From a bacterium (lineage in GTDB: Bacteria; Patescibacteriota; WWE3; 2-01-FULL-39-13; JAQBTZ01): a DNA stretch of 7,227 nucleotides. The stretch covers positions 1-7,227 of the forward strand of contig JAQBTZ010000030.1 of the NCBI GenBank assembly GCA_027624675.1, written 5' to 3'. A program made the translations under genes and the position numbers. The notes beneath the pieces were generated by a model. That model was not told where the DNA came from and did no database searches. It was given only the letters and a program-made list of their open reading frames with translations. Below, piece after piece: positions 1 through 6,611 of this stretch; the first letter of the stretch is position 1, and every line of letters begins with the position of its first letter.

Positions 1-1
1 A

Positions 2-1789
2 ATGTGGAGAATTGAGATTGAAGAGGAAATATTTATATTTGAGTTTGAAGAGAAAATAGATGATGAAACGGGGATATTAACATCTGTTGTTAGTTATAAA
101 TTAGAGCAAGAAAGAGAGAAAGAGTTAGAACAATTTAAAGAAACTGGAAATGTTCATCAAATTACATTACAAGAAACCAGACAACAACTTTATGTAGAAT
201 CTAAAACTGATTTACACGCAGATTTTGAGAACCTAGAGGGTTCGGGTGTAAAAGTATCTGGTTATGAGATACGAATGATAGGTAGCGTTTTAGAGGCCAA
301 ATTTGGCAACAATTGGTACTCACTTGAAAGTGCAACAGATAAAGATTCTGATATTTATCAATTACTAAGTAAAGTAACAGAGGCAATGAAAAATGGCCAG
401 ACGGCAGTAACGGTAACCTCACATGGAATGAGTCCAGCAACAAATAAGAAATTTGAGATTAAGACTAACAGTGTAGAGTATATAATAAACGTTTTTGATA
501 TAAAGGCAGGTAAGGCATATAACTATATTTTAGTTGATAAAACTTTAGACGATGTAAAAGAAATTCTAGCTAAATATGGTATTGAACTAAATTTAGAAAA
601 TCCTGATCTAACATTTGGTACAGTAAATGATAATAAAGAGGCATTTGAAAAGGATAATTTTATTAACTCTGCAGAAACAATACAAACCGATTTATCAACA
701 ATGGATTTTGAACAAACACCAAATTTACCAACAAGTTTTGAAAGTGTAACTTATCCATTTATTGCAGTTGATTTGCCAGATTTTCAAACAGGCATTGAAT
801 TTGAAAATGATGTGATTTCACCAGAATTTTTACAAGAAAAACCAACAGTGAAAGCAGAAGTTTTAGAAATTAATGAACCTGAGCCTAATAGTTTAGAAAG
901 AATTGAAGATGATCCAGATAAACCTCCTAAGTTAGATAAAGGAATTATTTTGATATTTAACACTGACAGTGAAAATTCAGAAGTGATATTTGGACAAAAT
1001 GGTCAAGAGCCAAAAGGTGTTGTTGCAGAACGAGGTCAAATCCCGCAGGTTGTAGGAACAAGAGAGAATGAAACAGCTGGGCAAGTTCATGTTGTAAAAG
1101 AAGCAATGAGAATGGAAGAATTGGTACCTGAAGTTTCAGTTTCAAAGCACTCATTAAATACTGATGTGTTAAATAACCAAACTGTAAGTGCTCAAGAACT
1201 TGCAGAGCAAGTAATCGAAGAACAAAATAAGCCAACATCAACCCCGAAGGTTGATGTTTATTCTGTTGAGCAAGCCTTGTATTTAGAATCGTCTCAAGTC
1301 CTAAGTAATGGTTTTATAGAGTCAGTAATAGGAAGTGTTATTTATACTCCTGAAGTTAGTGTTATTTATACTCCTGAAGTTAGTGTTATAGAACAAGTTC
1401 AAGAAGATCAGGTTAGTTCAGATATTATTTTCACTCAAGGTTTCAATTCAGGACAGCCAACATCAACCTTCGGGGTTGATGTTGGCTTGATAGAGCCATT
1501 ACAAACCCTCGGGGTTGATAATGGCGTTGGTGCAACAATTCTACAACAGCAAATTGCTGAGCAGGTAGTTTTGTTGCAACAAGAAACTGGCTTAGAAACT
1601 ATTGAAGAGGAAAAAAATCATAGACGTTTATATGCATCGGTTGATAGAGATAGAGTATTAACATGGCCACATACAATGACAGTTACTGAGGCATTAGAAT
1701 ACGCACGTTTAATAAAAGTAAAGACAGGTAAAGATTTAATTGAAATTTGGTCCGATGAAAGTGATAAATTGCAATTTATAACAAGATAA
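2..1789 (+). CDS. Large acidic cysteine-free protein of unknown function, first gene of the Clp/TraD-like operon, possibly 5'-partial
   Basis: I do not recognise this protein. The frame is open to the window edge and its first ATG is at base 2, so the true start may lie further left. Residues 1-205 look globular, with mixed strands and helices. Residues about 206-535 are low-complexity, rich in Glu, Gln, Val, Ser, Thr and Pro, and probably disordered. Residues about 536-595 look like a compact C-terminal domain with several basic and aromatic residues (HRRLY, TWPHTMTV, EIWSDES). No cysteine, signal peptide or transmembrane segment is visible. The disordered part holds a perfect octapeptide duplication (SVIYTPEV twice, residues 445-460) and three DNA palindromes that read in one frame (residues about 410-419, 485-496 and 498-508). 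The stop is one base before the Clp-like gene, so the genes are co-transcribed. A substrate, adaptor or scaffold role is a guess from position alone. Confidence 0.85.
   Translation: MWRIEIEEEIFIFEFEEKIDDETGILTSVVSYKLEQEREKELEQFKETGNVHQITLQETRQQLYVESKTDLHADFENLEGSGVKVSGYEIRMIGSVLEAKFGNNWYSLESATDKDSDIYQLLSKVTEAMKNGQTAVTVTSHGMSPATNKKFEIKTNSVEYIINVFDIKAGKAYNYILVDKTLDDVKEILAKYGIELNLENPDLTFGTVNDNKEAFEKDNFINSAETIQTDLSTMDFEQTPNLPTSFESVTYPFIAVDLPDFQTGIEFENDVISPEFLQEKPTVKAEVLEINEPEPNSLERIEDDPDKPPKLDKGIILIFNTDSENSEVIFGQNGQEPKGVVAERGQIPQVVGTRENETAGQVHVVKEAMRMEELVPEVSVSKHSLNTDVLNNQTVSAQELAEQVIEEQNKPTSTPKVDVYSVEQALYLESSQVLSNGFIESVIGSVIYTPEVSVIYTPEVSVIEQVQEDQVSSDIIFTQGFNSGQPTSTFGVDVGLIEPLQTLGVDNGVGATILQQQIAEQVVLLQQETGLETIEEEKNHRRLYASVDRDRVLTWPHTMTVTEALEYARLIKVKTGKDLIEIWSDESDKLQFITR
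1230..1258. repeat. Palindromic element A (10-bp perfect stem) inside gene 1
   Basis: The arms AACATCAACC (1234-1243) and GGTTGATGTT (1249-1258) pair perfectly around the loop CCGAA. The left flank AGCC plus the left arm (14 bases from 1230) is identical to the left arm of element B at 1455. The loop is the reverse complement of B's loop, so this copy carries the shared core in the opposite orientation. It is in frame and reads KPTSTPKVDV. Confidence 0.8.
1334..1389 (+). repeat. Perfect 24-bp tandem duplication with partial third copy
   Basis: Two identical 24-base units lie at 1334-1357 and 1358-1381, followed by eight matching bases of a third (1382-1389). The units start exactly on a codon boundary and each encodes SVIYTPEV, so copy number can change without a frameshift. 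With no mismatch between copies, the duplication looks recent. A related PEVSVS stretch lies upstream near 1129-1145. Confidence 0.93.
1455..1487. repeat. Palindromic element B (14-bp perfect stem) inside gene 1
   Basis: The arms AGCCAACATCAACC (1455-1468) and GGTTGATGTTGGCT (1474-1487) are perfect reverse complements around the loop TTCGG. The GC-rich centre contrasts with the AT-rich gene around it. It is in frame and reads QPTSTFGVDVGL. Element A is nearly its inverted copy. It lies too far inside the gene and lacks the T-run expected of a terminator. Confidence 0.88.
1495..1525. repeat. Palindromic element C (imperfect 13-bp stem, 11 paired) inside gene 1
   Basis: The left arm is 1495-1507 and the right arm 1513-1525, around the loop CTCGG; 11 of 13 positions pair. 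It shares with element B the CGGGGTTGAT core and the outer GCCA/TGGC ends. The middle triplets differ in both arms in a compensating way: AAC with GTT in B, ATT with AAT here. It is in the same frame as A and B and reads EPLQTLGVDNG. Its centre is 39 bases (13 codons) from that of B. Confidence 0.7.
1531..1578. repeat. Nested inverted repeat directly after element C
   Basis: The outer arms TGCAACAA (1531-1538) and TTGTTGCA (1571-1578) enclose the inner arms CAGCAA (1547-1552) and TTGCTG (1554-1559), on nearly the same centre. The stretch encodes Gln/Leu/Val-rich sequence, so CAA/CAG and TTG codons could produce this by chance. Function is unknown. Confidence 0.4.
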
Positions 1790-1790
1790 A

Positions 1791-3452
1791 ATGTTTACAG
1801 AAATAACAAAACAAAAAATTAGATCTGATTTTCAAAAAGTTTTAGGTTTAGATATTGAAAAAACAAGGCTAAAAAGGGTATTAACAAGGAGTAGTAAAAA
1901 CAACGTAATAGTAGTAGGAGAACAAGGCGTTGGTAAAACTGCATTTATAAATTCATATATTTTAGATTTACTTGAAAACAATAATTTAACTAAGGTATAC
2001 AAACTAGACAATAAATCATTATTTAACTATATCTTAAGTGATAAATCATCATCTGCAGAGTTAGATAATTCAATTAGTCAGATAGAGTCAGGAATAATAT
2101 TAATAGATGATATAAACGAAATTTTACTACTTGATAAAAGAAATATATTTAAATTATCTTCAATCCTTTCAGAAATTGCTAAAAAACCAAGGGTTAATAT
2201 TATTGCCACATCAACACCAGCAATCTTTAGAATATATTTTGAAAAAGATTCGATGTTTAATTCGTACTTTGAGGTAATAAATATTTCAGAACCATCAGCT
2301 GAAACAAGTGAAAAGATATTAGAGTTTATTACTCCTAATTTTTTAAGTTCGTATAATATAAGTTATACAAAGGAGCAAAGTAAGTTGATAGTCTCTTTAG
2401 CAAAAAGGTATTTATATACAGGTAAATTTTTTCCAAGAAAAGCAATTGATTTATTGGACGAATCGTTAGCAAAAGCAAAAATTGAAGGTAAAAAGCAACT
2501 TGATATTAACGACGTGAAACAGATAATCTCAGAAAGAACTGGTATACCCGTTTCAAATATTACAACCTCAGATAAAGATAGATTATTAACTTTAGAAAAA
2601 AGTTTGTCAGAAAAGGTTATAGGACAATCAAATGCAGTTAATCTTGTAGCTAAAATTATAAAAAGATCTAGGGTAGGTATAAAAGATCCAAAAAGGCCGA
2701 TTGGATCGTTTTTATTTATAGGTCCTAGTGGAGTTGGAAAAACAGAGCTAGCAAAAACAATTGCAGAAGAGGTATTTTTAGATGAAAGTAGTTTAATAAG
2801 ACTTGATATGTCGGAATATAGCGAGGCACATAACGTACAAAGGTTAATTGGTGCACCTCCAGGTTATGTAGGTTACGAAGAAGGAGGACAGCTTACAAAT
2901 CCAGTTTGGGATAGACCTTACTCTTTAGTTTTGTTAGACGAGATAGAAAAAGCCCACCCTAGGGTATTTGATATTTTTCTACAGATAATCGATGAGGGAA
3001 GATTAACCGACGGACAAGGCCGAACAGTAAACTTTAATAACACAGTAATTATTGCAACTAGCAATGTTGGGGTAGATGAGATGATAAAGAGACAATCTGA
3101 GGTAGAAAAAGATAAGTTTTATGATCAGGTTTTAGTTCCAACTTTACTAAAATTTTTCAGGCCAGAATTTATTAACAGATTTGATGAACTAGTATTTTTT
3201 AATACGTTAGGTTTTGAAGATATTAAACAGGTAGTGCAGCTTAGATTAAAAGAGTTAAGTAATAGATTAAAGGATATTGGTATTAAAGTTTCATATCGAC
3301 CAGAAACGATAGAGTATATTACTAAAATGTGTAATAACCCAAAGTTTGGGGTAAGACCTGTAAACAGAATAATTAGAGAAAAAGTAGAAAATCCAATTGC
3401 AGAAAAGATATTAAAATCAGAGTTAGTAACAGGTCAGGATATATTAATATGA
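1791..3452 (+). CDS. Short Clp/Hsp100-type AAA+ unfoldase with degenerate first ATPase domain
   Basis: The protein is a two-ring Clp ATPase of the ClpB/ClpC type, expected to thread polypeptides through its pore using ATP. At 553 residues it is much shorter than ClpB or ClpC (roughly 810-860): the N-domain and coiled-coil middle domain are absent. D1 keeps Walker A (GEQGVGKT, 43-50). Its Walker B reads IDD (105-107) instead of IDE, the KYRGEFE pore-loop segment is not recognisable, and the arginine fingers of the usual ERRF motif are gone (NSYF, 157-160). D2 is intact: Walker A GPSGVGKT (311-318), pore loop GYVG (358-361), Walker B LLDEIEKAH (381-389), sensor-1 TSN (423-425), arginine finger in RPEFINR (457-463) and a sensor-2 GVRP (520-523). 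I see no ClpP-docking tripeptide at the expected place, which favours remodelling over proteolysis. It starts one base after gene 1 and overlaps the TraD-like gene by ATGA. Confidence 0.93.
   Translation: MFTEITKQKIRSDFQKVLGLDIEKTRLKRVLTRSSKNNVIVVGEQGVGKTAFINSYILDLLENNNLTKVYKLDNKSLFNYILSDKSSSAELDNSISQIESGIILIDDINEILLLDKRNIFKLSSILSEIAKKPRVNIIATSTPAIFRIYFEKDSMFNSYFEVINISEPSAETSEKILEFITPNFLSSYNISYTKEQSKLIVSLAKRYLYTGKFFPRKAIDLLDESLAKAKIEGKKQLDINDVKQIISERTGIPVSNITTSDKDRLLTLEKSLSEKVIGQSNAVNLVAKIIKRSRVGIKDPKRPIGSFLFIGPSGVGKTELAKTIAEEVFLDESSLIRLDMSEYSEAHNVQRLIGAPPGYVGYEEGGQLTNPVWDRPYSLVLLDEIEKAHPRVFDIFLQIIDEGRLTDGQGRTVNFNNTVIIATSNVGVDEMIKRQSEVEKDKFYDQVLVPTLLKFFRPEFINRFDELVFFNTLGFEDIKQVVQLRLKELSNRLKDIGIKVSYRPETIEYITKMCNNPKFGVRPVNRIIREKVENPIAEKILKSELVTGQDILI
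3436..3439 (+). promoter_or_regulatory. Possible weak Shine-Dalgarno (AGGA) for the TraD-like gene
   Basis: AGGA ends nine bases before the ATG at 3449, within the coding end of the Clp gene. It is the best-placed purine-rich match among the starts in this window; the starts at 1791 and 6611 have none obvious. A short motif like this could occur by chance. Confidence 0.3.
3449..3452 (+). other. ATGA stop-start overlap, Clp-like to TraD-like gene
   Basis: The TGA stop of the Clp-like gene shares bases with the ATG of the next gene. This arrangement usually means one mRNA and translational coupling. It also supports TGA being a real stop here and not a recoded Gly codon. Confidence 0.85.
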
Positions 3453-5572
3453 AAACAATACAGGTAATAATAGAAAGAGAGAACGAGACAAATTTATCAC
3501 AGACCTCTAATTTATATAGTGGTTTTGTTGGATTACTAAAAAATCTCGGATTTATAAATCATTTTAAAAACGAGAATTTTATCTCACTTGAGATAATAAA
3601 AAATAACGACGTAATTAATTTTTATATCACTAGTAACGACTTATTAATTAAGGGTGTCTCAGATTCTTTGTATGCAGTTTATCCTAAGGTAAGTGTTACA
3701 TCATGTATAGATCCATTAAGTAGTATTGGTTTAACTTCAGTTTCTAAATTAAAATTTTCAAAGCCTAACTATTTCCCAATCAAAAATTCTGAAGATATGT
3801 TTGAACATTTTTTACATCACATAATAAACTCATTAACAAATAATTCTGGAGTGCAGGTTGTAATAAATAATGTTTCAAATAGATTTTATTTATCAGTTAG
3901 CAGGTTTATATCCTCAGTAGCTGAAAGTAATAAACAAGGTGAAAAACAGGTTTGGCCTGCAGAGCTTATATCATCAGTTCAAGATAAAATAAATGAAAAC
4001 TGTTTTAATGTAACAATAAGAGCTTTTGGAGAAAATATTAAAGCAATTGAAAACACTTTTTCACAGCTACAAAACAGGTCAGTTGATATAGAGTTTAAAG
4101 ATGAAAAACTCTCTAATTTGGTTTCAAGAAATTATAGTAATCTATTTGGCTTTAAGTCTGGCATCCTAAATTCAAAAGAGCTATCTATTTTATGGCATTT
4201 ACCTAACTCACTAAAGTTTTCTGAAAACATTAAATTTTTAAATGTTAATAGTGTAAGTTTACCTGAAAACTTACCTACTGAGGGGATACAGCTTGGAAAT
4301 GCAAGCTTTAGAGGAAAGGAAAGCAAGGTTAAGATTAAAGATACCGATAGACGAAGGCACACATATATTGTAGGTCAGACTGGAACTGGAAAGAGTGAGT
4401 TGTTAAAGTATATGGCATATCAGGATATTGTTAATGGCAAGGGGGTAGCATTTATTGACCCACATGGTAACGCAGTAGAGGATCTTCTTAAAATTATCCC
4501 AGATGACAGAGTAAAAGATGTAATTTATTTTAATCCTGCAGATAGGGAAAAACCAATTGGAATTAATATATTAGATGTAAAAACAGAGGATCAAAAACAT
4601 ATAGTAATTAATTCATTTATCGCACTTTTATATAAATTATATGATCCAGACAAAAAGGGGATAATTGGACCAAGGTTAGAGCGAACTGTAAGAAACGTAA
4701 TGTTAACAAGTATGAGTAGTAAGGATAGTACTTTGATAGAGGTTTTAAGGTTAATTACAGATTATAAATATGCTAATTCTCGAATAGAAAAGATAACAGA
4801 TCCATTAGTTAAAAAATACTGGACAGACGAGATAAAAAGTACTACAGATTTTCACAAATCAGAAGTTCTAGGTTATTTTTCTTCTAAGTTTGATAGGTTT
4901 GTTACAGAAAAAACAATCAGAAATATTGTTGGTCAAAGAAAAACTACCTTAGATTTTGACGAGATTGTAAATTCAAAAAAGATATTGTTAATTAACCTTT
5001 CAAAAGGTCAACTTGGTGAGGAAAATTCAGTTTTTTTGGGGTATCTAATAATCTCAAAAATTTTGGTTACAGCAATGAACCGAACAGGTAAAACAAATTT
5101 TGATGACTTTTATCTATATGTAGATGAGTTTCAAAACTTTTCAACACCCGATTTTGTAACAATTTTTTCAGAGGCTAGAAAGTATAAATTAAATTTAATT
5201 GTTGCTAATCAGTTTATAAAACAGTTAAGTGAAGATATTAAAAATGCAGTATTTGGAAATGTTGGCTCGATCTTAAGTTTTAGAGTAGGCAGCGAAGATT
5301 CTACATATTTACATACTCACTTTAAGGATAGTTTTAATCAGTCAGATTTAGTAAATGCTGGGGTAGGTGAAATATTTACAAAATTATTAATAGATGGAAA
5401 ACCTAGTAAACCTTTTTTAACTCATAGTCCGTGGCACTTGATTAATAATCTAAATGCTCATGCTTCTGAAAAAACAGCAGAAAAAATTAAAAAAATGTCA
5501 GCACTTAAGTATGGTCGAGACAAGGATTACATTGATTTAGAGATTGCAAAAAGGCTTAATTTAGATGAATAG
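3449..5572 (+). CDS. TraD/VirD4-like type IV secretion DNA-transfer ATPase, CPR type
   Basis: This is a hexameric P-loop ATPase of the conjugative coupling/TraG-TraD type, expected to pump DNA or nucleoprotein in a type IV secretion system. The N-terminal part (about 1-290) resembles the accessory domain seen in CPR versions, including the YAVYP stretch (75-79) and ELSILWHLP (244-252). The motor follows: DRRRHTYIVGQTGTGKS with Walker A at 309-316, FIDPHGN (335-341), Walker B YVDEFQNF (557-564), and the C-terminal TraG/TraD-like segment with FRVGSED and a final KYG stretch. Many relatives carry N-terminal membrane helices; none is visible here, so docking must come from a partner or the protein is soluble. 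It overlaps the upstream Clp-like gene by 4 bp. Its stop lies 17 bp inside the convergent GH130 gene. No VirB4, pilin or relaxase gene is in the window. The family is confident; the substrate is unknown. Confidence 0.9.
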   Translation: MKTIQVIIERENETNLSQTSNLYSGFVGLLKNLGFINHFKNENFISLEIIKNNDVINFYITSNDLLIKGVSDSLYAVYPKVSVTSCIDPLSSIGLTSVSKLKFSKPNYFPIKNSEDMFEHFLHHIINSLTNNSGVQVVINNVSNRFYLSVSRFISSVAESNKQGEKQVWPAELISSVQDKINENCFNVTIRAFGENIKAIENTFSQLQNRSVDIEFKDEKLSNLVSRNYSNLFGFKSGILNSKELSILWHLPNSLKFSENIKFLNVNSVSLPENLPTEGIQLGNASFRGKESKVKIKDTDRRRHTYIVGQTGTGKSELLKYMAYQDIVNGKGVAFIDPHGNAVEDLLKIIPDDRVKDVIYFNPADREKPIGINILDVKTEDQKHIVINSFIALLYKLYDPDKKGIIGPRLERTVRNVMLTSMSSKDSTLIEVLRLITDYKYANSRIEKITDPLVKKYWTDEIKSTTDFHKSEVLGYFSSKFDRFVTEKTIRNIVGQRKTTLDFDEIVNSKKILLINLSKGQLGEENSVFLGYLIISKILVTAMNRTGKTNFDDFYLYVDEFQNFSTPDFVTIFSEARKYKLNLIVANQFIKQLSEDIKNAVFGNVGSILSFRVGSEDSTYLHTHFKDSFNQSDLVNAGVGEIFTKLLIDGKPSKPFLTHSPWHLINNLNAHASEKTAEKIKKMSALKYGRDKDYIDLEIAKRLNLDE
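5556..5572. other. 17-bp tail-to-tail overlap of convergent genes
   Basis: The TAG of the TraD-like gene (5570-5572) and the TAA of the GH130 gene (complement of 5556-5558) lie inside each other's coding sequence. I see no GC-rich stem with a T-run nearby. Two short TTGCAA copies flank the spot but form only a weak 6-bp stem. Confidence 0.9.
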
Positions 5573-6611
5573 TTGCAAGTCCAGTTTTAGAATCTGACAT
5601 TCCGTATAATATCCCAAAGTTTTCACCAGTTGAGTCTGATTGATGAGAATACAAAAATCCACTAGGAAGTTTAAAGATTGCAGAAGGAAATACTACATTA
5701 TTTACCTGACCAAATTTTTCATCATTGCCTTGTGGTTCCATTATTGATTTTTTTGATATATATAAGACCTTTGTTGGATCAGTTTTAGATAAAAACATTA
5801 ACCCTGCCTTATAAGTCCTGTTTGGGTCATGATCTGATTTGCCAGAAAGACCATGGTATAACATCATCCAGCCGTATTTTGTTAGTACAGGAGGGGTACC
5901 TGCCCCAACTTTAAGGTTTTCCCAATCATTTTTGCCAAAATAAAATGGAGTTAAATTGTACCAGTTAATTAAGTCTTTCGAAAAGGCCCACCACATACCT
6001 GTTTTTAAGTTATTTTTATCCATAACATCTGATGGAAAAGTAAATCTTTGTAATGATACGTATGTATTGCCAAATTTTGCAGGAAACAGTATTACGTCTT
6101 TATTATCTAGCAAATTAGGGTCAATATCACTAATTTCTGGTTGTTGAAAAGGTTCAAAAATCAGTCTTCCAAGCCTTGTCCATTTTAGACCATCAGATGA
6201 AGAGGCAATTGCAACTCTGGATGTTGGACAGATATTGTTGCTTGTTCCTCTTCCTACGTAAATCATGTAATGTGTTCCATCAATTGTAACTGTGCGAGGA
6301 TCCTCTACTCCGCCTTTTAAATCCCCATCGCATTTCTCAAAATCTGTTTGAGGTTGTAAAATAGTTTTGTCAGATTTTTCAATAGAAAATTCTGATTGCG
6401 TAAACTCTCCAGTTGCAAATTTAATTCGTGAATAGTTTGGTTTTTGTACCGATCTATAATAAATATAAAGTTTACCTTCTATTTCTAAGCTTGCAGGGTT
6501 AAATACTCCAGCCTCTTCTTCAACATCATTTAAATTAGGTTCTAAAATCCTGCCATATTTAGTAACAGAATATTGAGGTGAGATTTTGTTTTTGTAGTTA
6601 GTTATTTTCAT
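5556..6611 (-). CDS. GH130 family glycoside phosphorylase/hydrolase (beta-mannoside type)
   Basis: The protein is a five-bladed beta-propeller enzyme of family GH130. Members cleave beta-1,2- or beta-1,4-mannosides, usually by phosphorolysis releasing mannose-1-phosphate. Its 351 residues fit the family's usual length. Visible signatures are YYRS (51-54), GVEDPR (101-106, carrying the conserved Asp held to act as general acid), GAGTPPV (236-242), GWMMLYHG (247-254), NRTYKAG (264-270), NNVVFPS (304-310) and the closing YGMSD (336-340) with GLAT. The frequent LLD after the YxxG motif reads FLS here. No signal peptide is present, so it is probably cytoplasmic. The ATG at 6611 overlaps the TGA of the endonuclease gene (ATGA), which fixes the start despite the lack of a Shine-Dalgarno. 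Subfamily and exact substrate cannot be settled by eye; a role in surface-glycan or mannan-fragment metabolism is inference. Confidence 0.92.
   Translation of the reverse strand: MKITNYKNKISPQYSVTKYGRILEPNLNDVEEEAGVFNPASLEIEGKLYIYYRSVQKPNYSRIKFATGEFTQSEFSIEKSDKTILQPQTDFEKCDGDLKGGVEDPRTVTIDGTHYMIYVGRGTSNNICPTSRVAIASSSDGLKWTRLGRLIFEPFQQPEISDIDPNLLDNKDVILFPAKFGNTYVSLQRFTFPSDVMDKNNLKTGMWWAFSKDLINWYNLTPFYFGKNDWENLKVGAGTPPVLTKYGWMMLYHGLSGKSDHDPNRTYKAGLMFLSKTDPTKVLYISKKSIMEPQGNDEKFGQVNNVVFPSAIFKLPSGFLYSHQSDSTGENFGILYGMSDSKTGLATIHLN
6608..6611 (-). other. ATGA stop-start overlap, endonuclease to GH130 gene
   Basis: The TGA ending the endonuclease overlaps the ATG of the GH130 gene on the minus strand, indicating a shared transcript and likely translational coupling. 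The promoter must lie beyond the right edge. Confidence 0.85.

Noticed and set aside
201..443. Minus-strand open frame of 80 residues inside gene 1
   Set aside because: It lies wholly opposite a longer frame, and its product has no recognisable motif and a composition typical of an antisense shadow.
957..1241. Minus-strand open frame of 94 residues inside gene 1
   Set aside because: Its Leu/Gln-rich translation is the mirror of Glu/Gln-rich codons on the plus strand; no family features.
1455..1487. Intrinsic terminator
   Set aside because: The stem is strong, but no T-run follows on either strand and the reading frame continues for 300 more bases.
1230..1525. CRISPR array
   Set aside because: There are only three diverged copies at unequal spacing (about 225 and 39 bases), one with an inverted core, all inside a continuous coding frame, and no cas genes.
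3207..3215. LGF tripeptide (residues 473-475) of the Clp-like protein as a ClpP-docking loop
   Set aside because: It lies after the arginine finger in the conserved VFFNTL-type strand and not in the loop where ClpA/ClpC/ClpX carry IGF/VGF-type motifs.
4253..4274. 8-bp inverted repeat GTAAGTTT/AAACTTAC in the TraD-like gene
   Set aside because: It is AT-rich, short, inside a conserved coding region and unrelated to the gene 1 palindromes; likely chance in this base composition.
4132..4362. Minus-strand open frame inside the TraD-like gene
   Set aside because: It is fully contained opposite a well-supported ATPase gene and shows no motif.
5956..6147. Plus-strand open frame of 63 residues opposite the GH130 gene
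   Set aside because: It is antisense to conserved GH130 blocks and has no independent support.
1791..6611. Alternative genetic code with TGA as Gly (as in Gracilibacteria/SR1)
   Set aside because: Two genes end in TGA exactly at an ATGA junction with the next start, and conserved glycines in the motifs are encoded by GGN.
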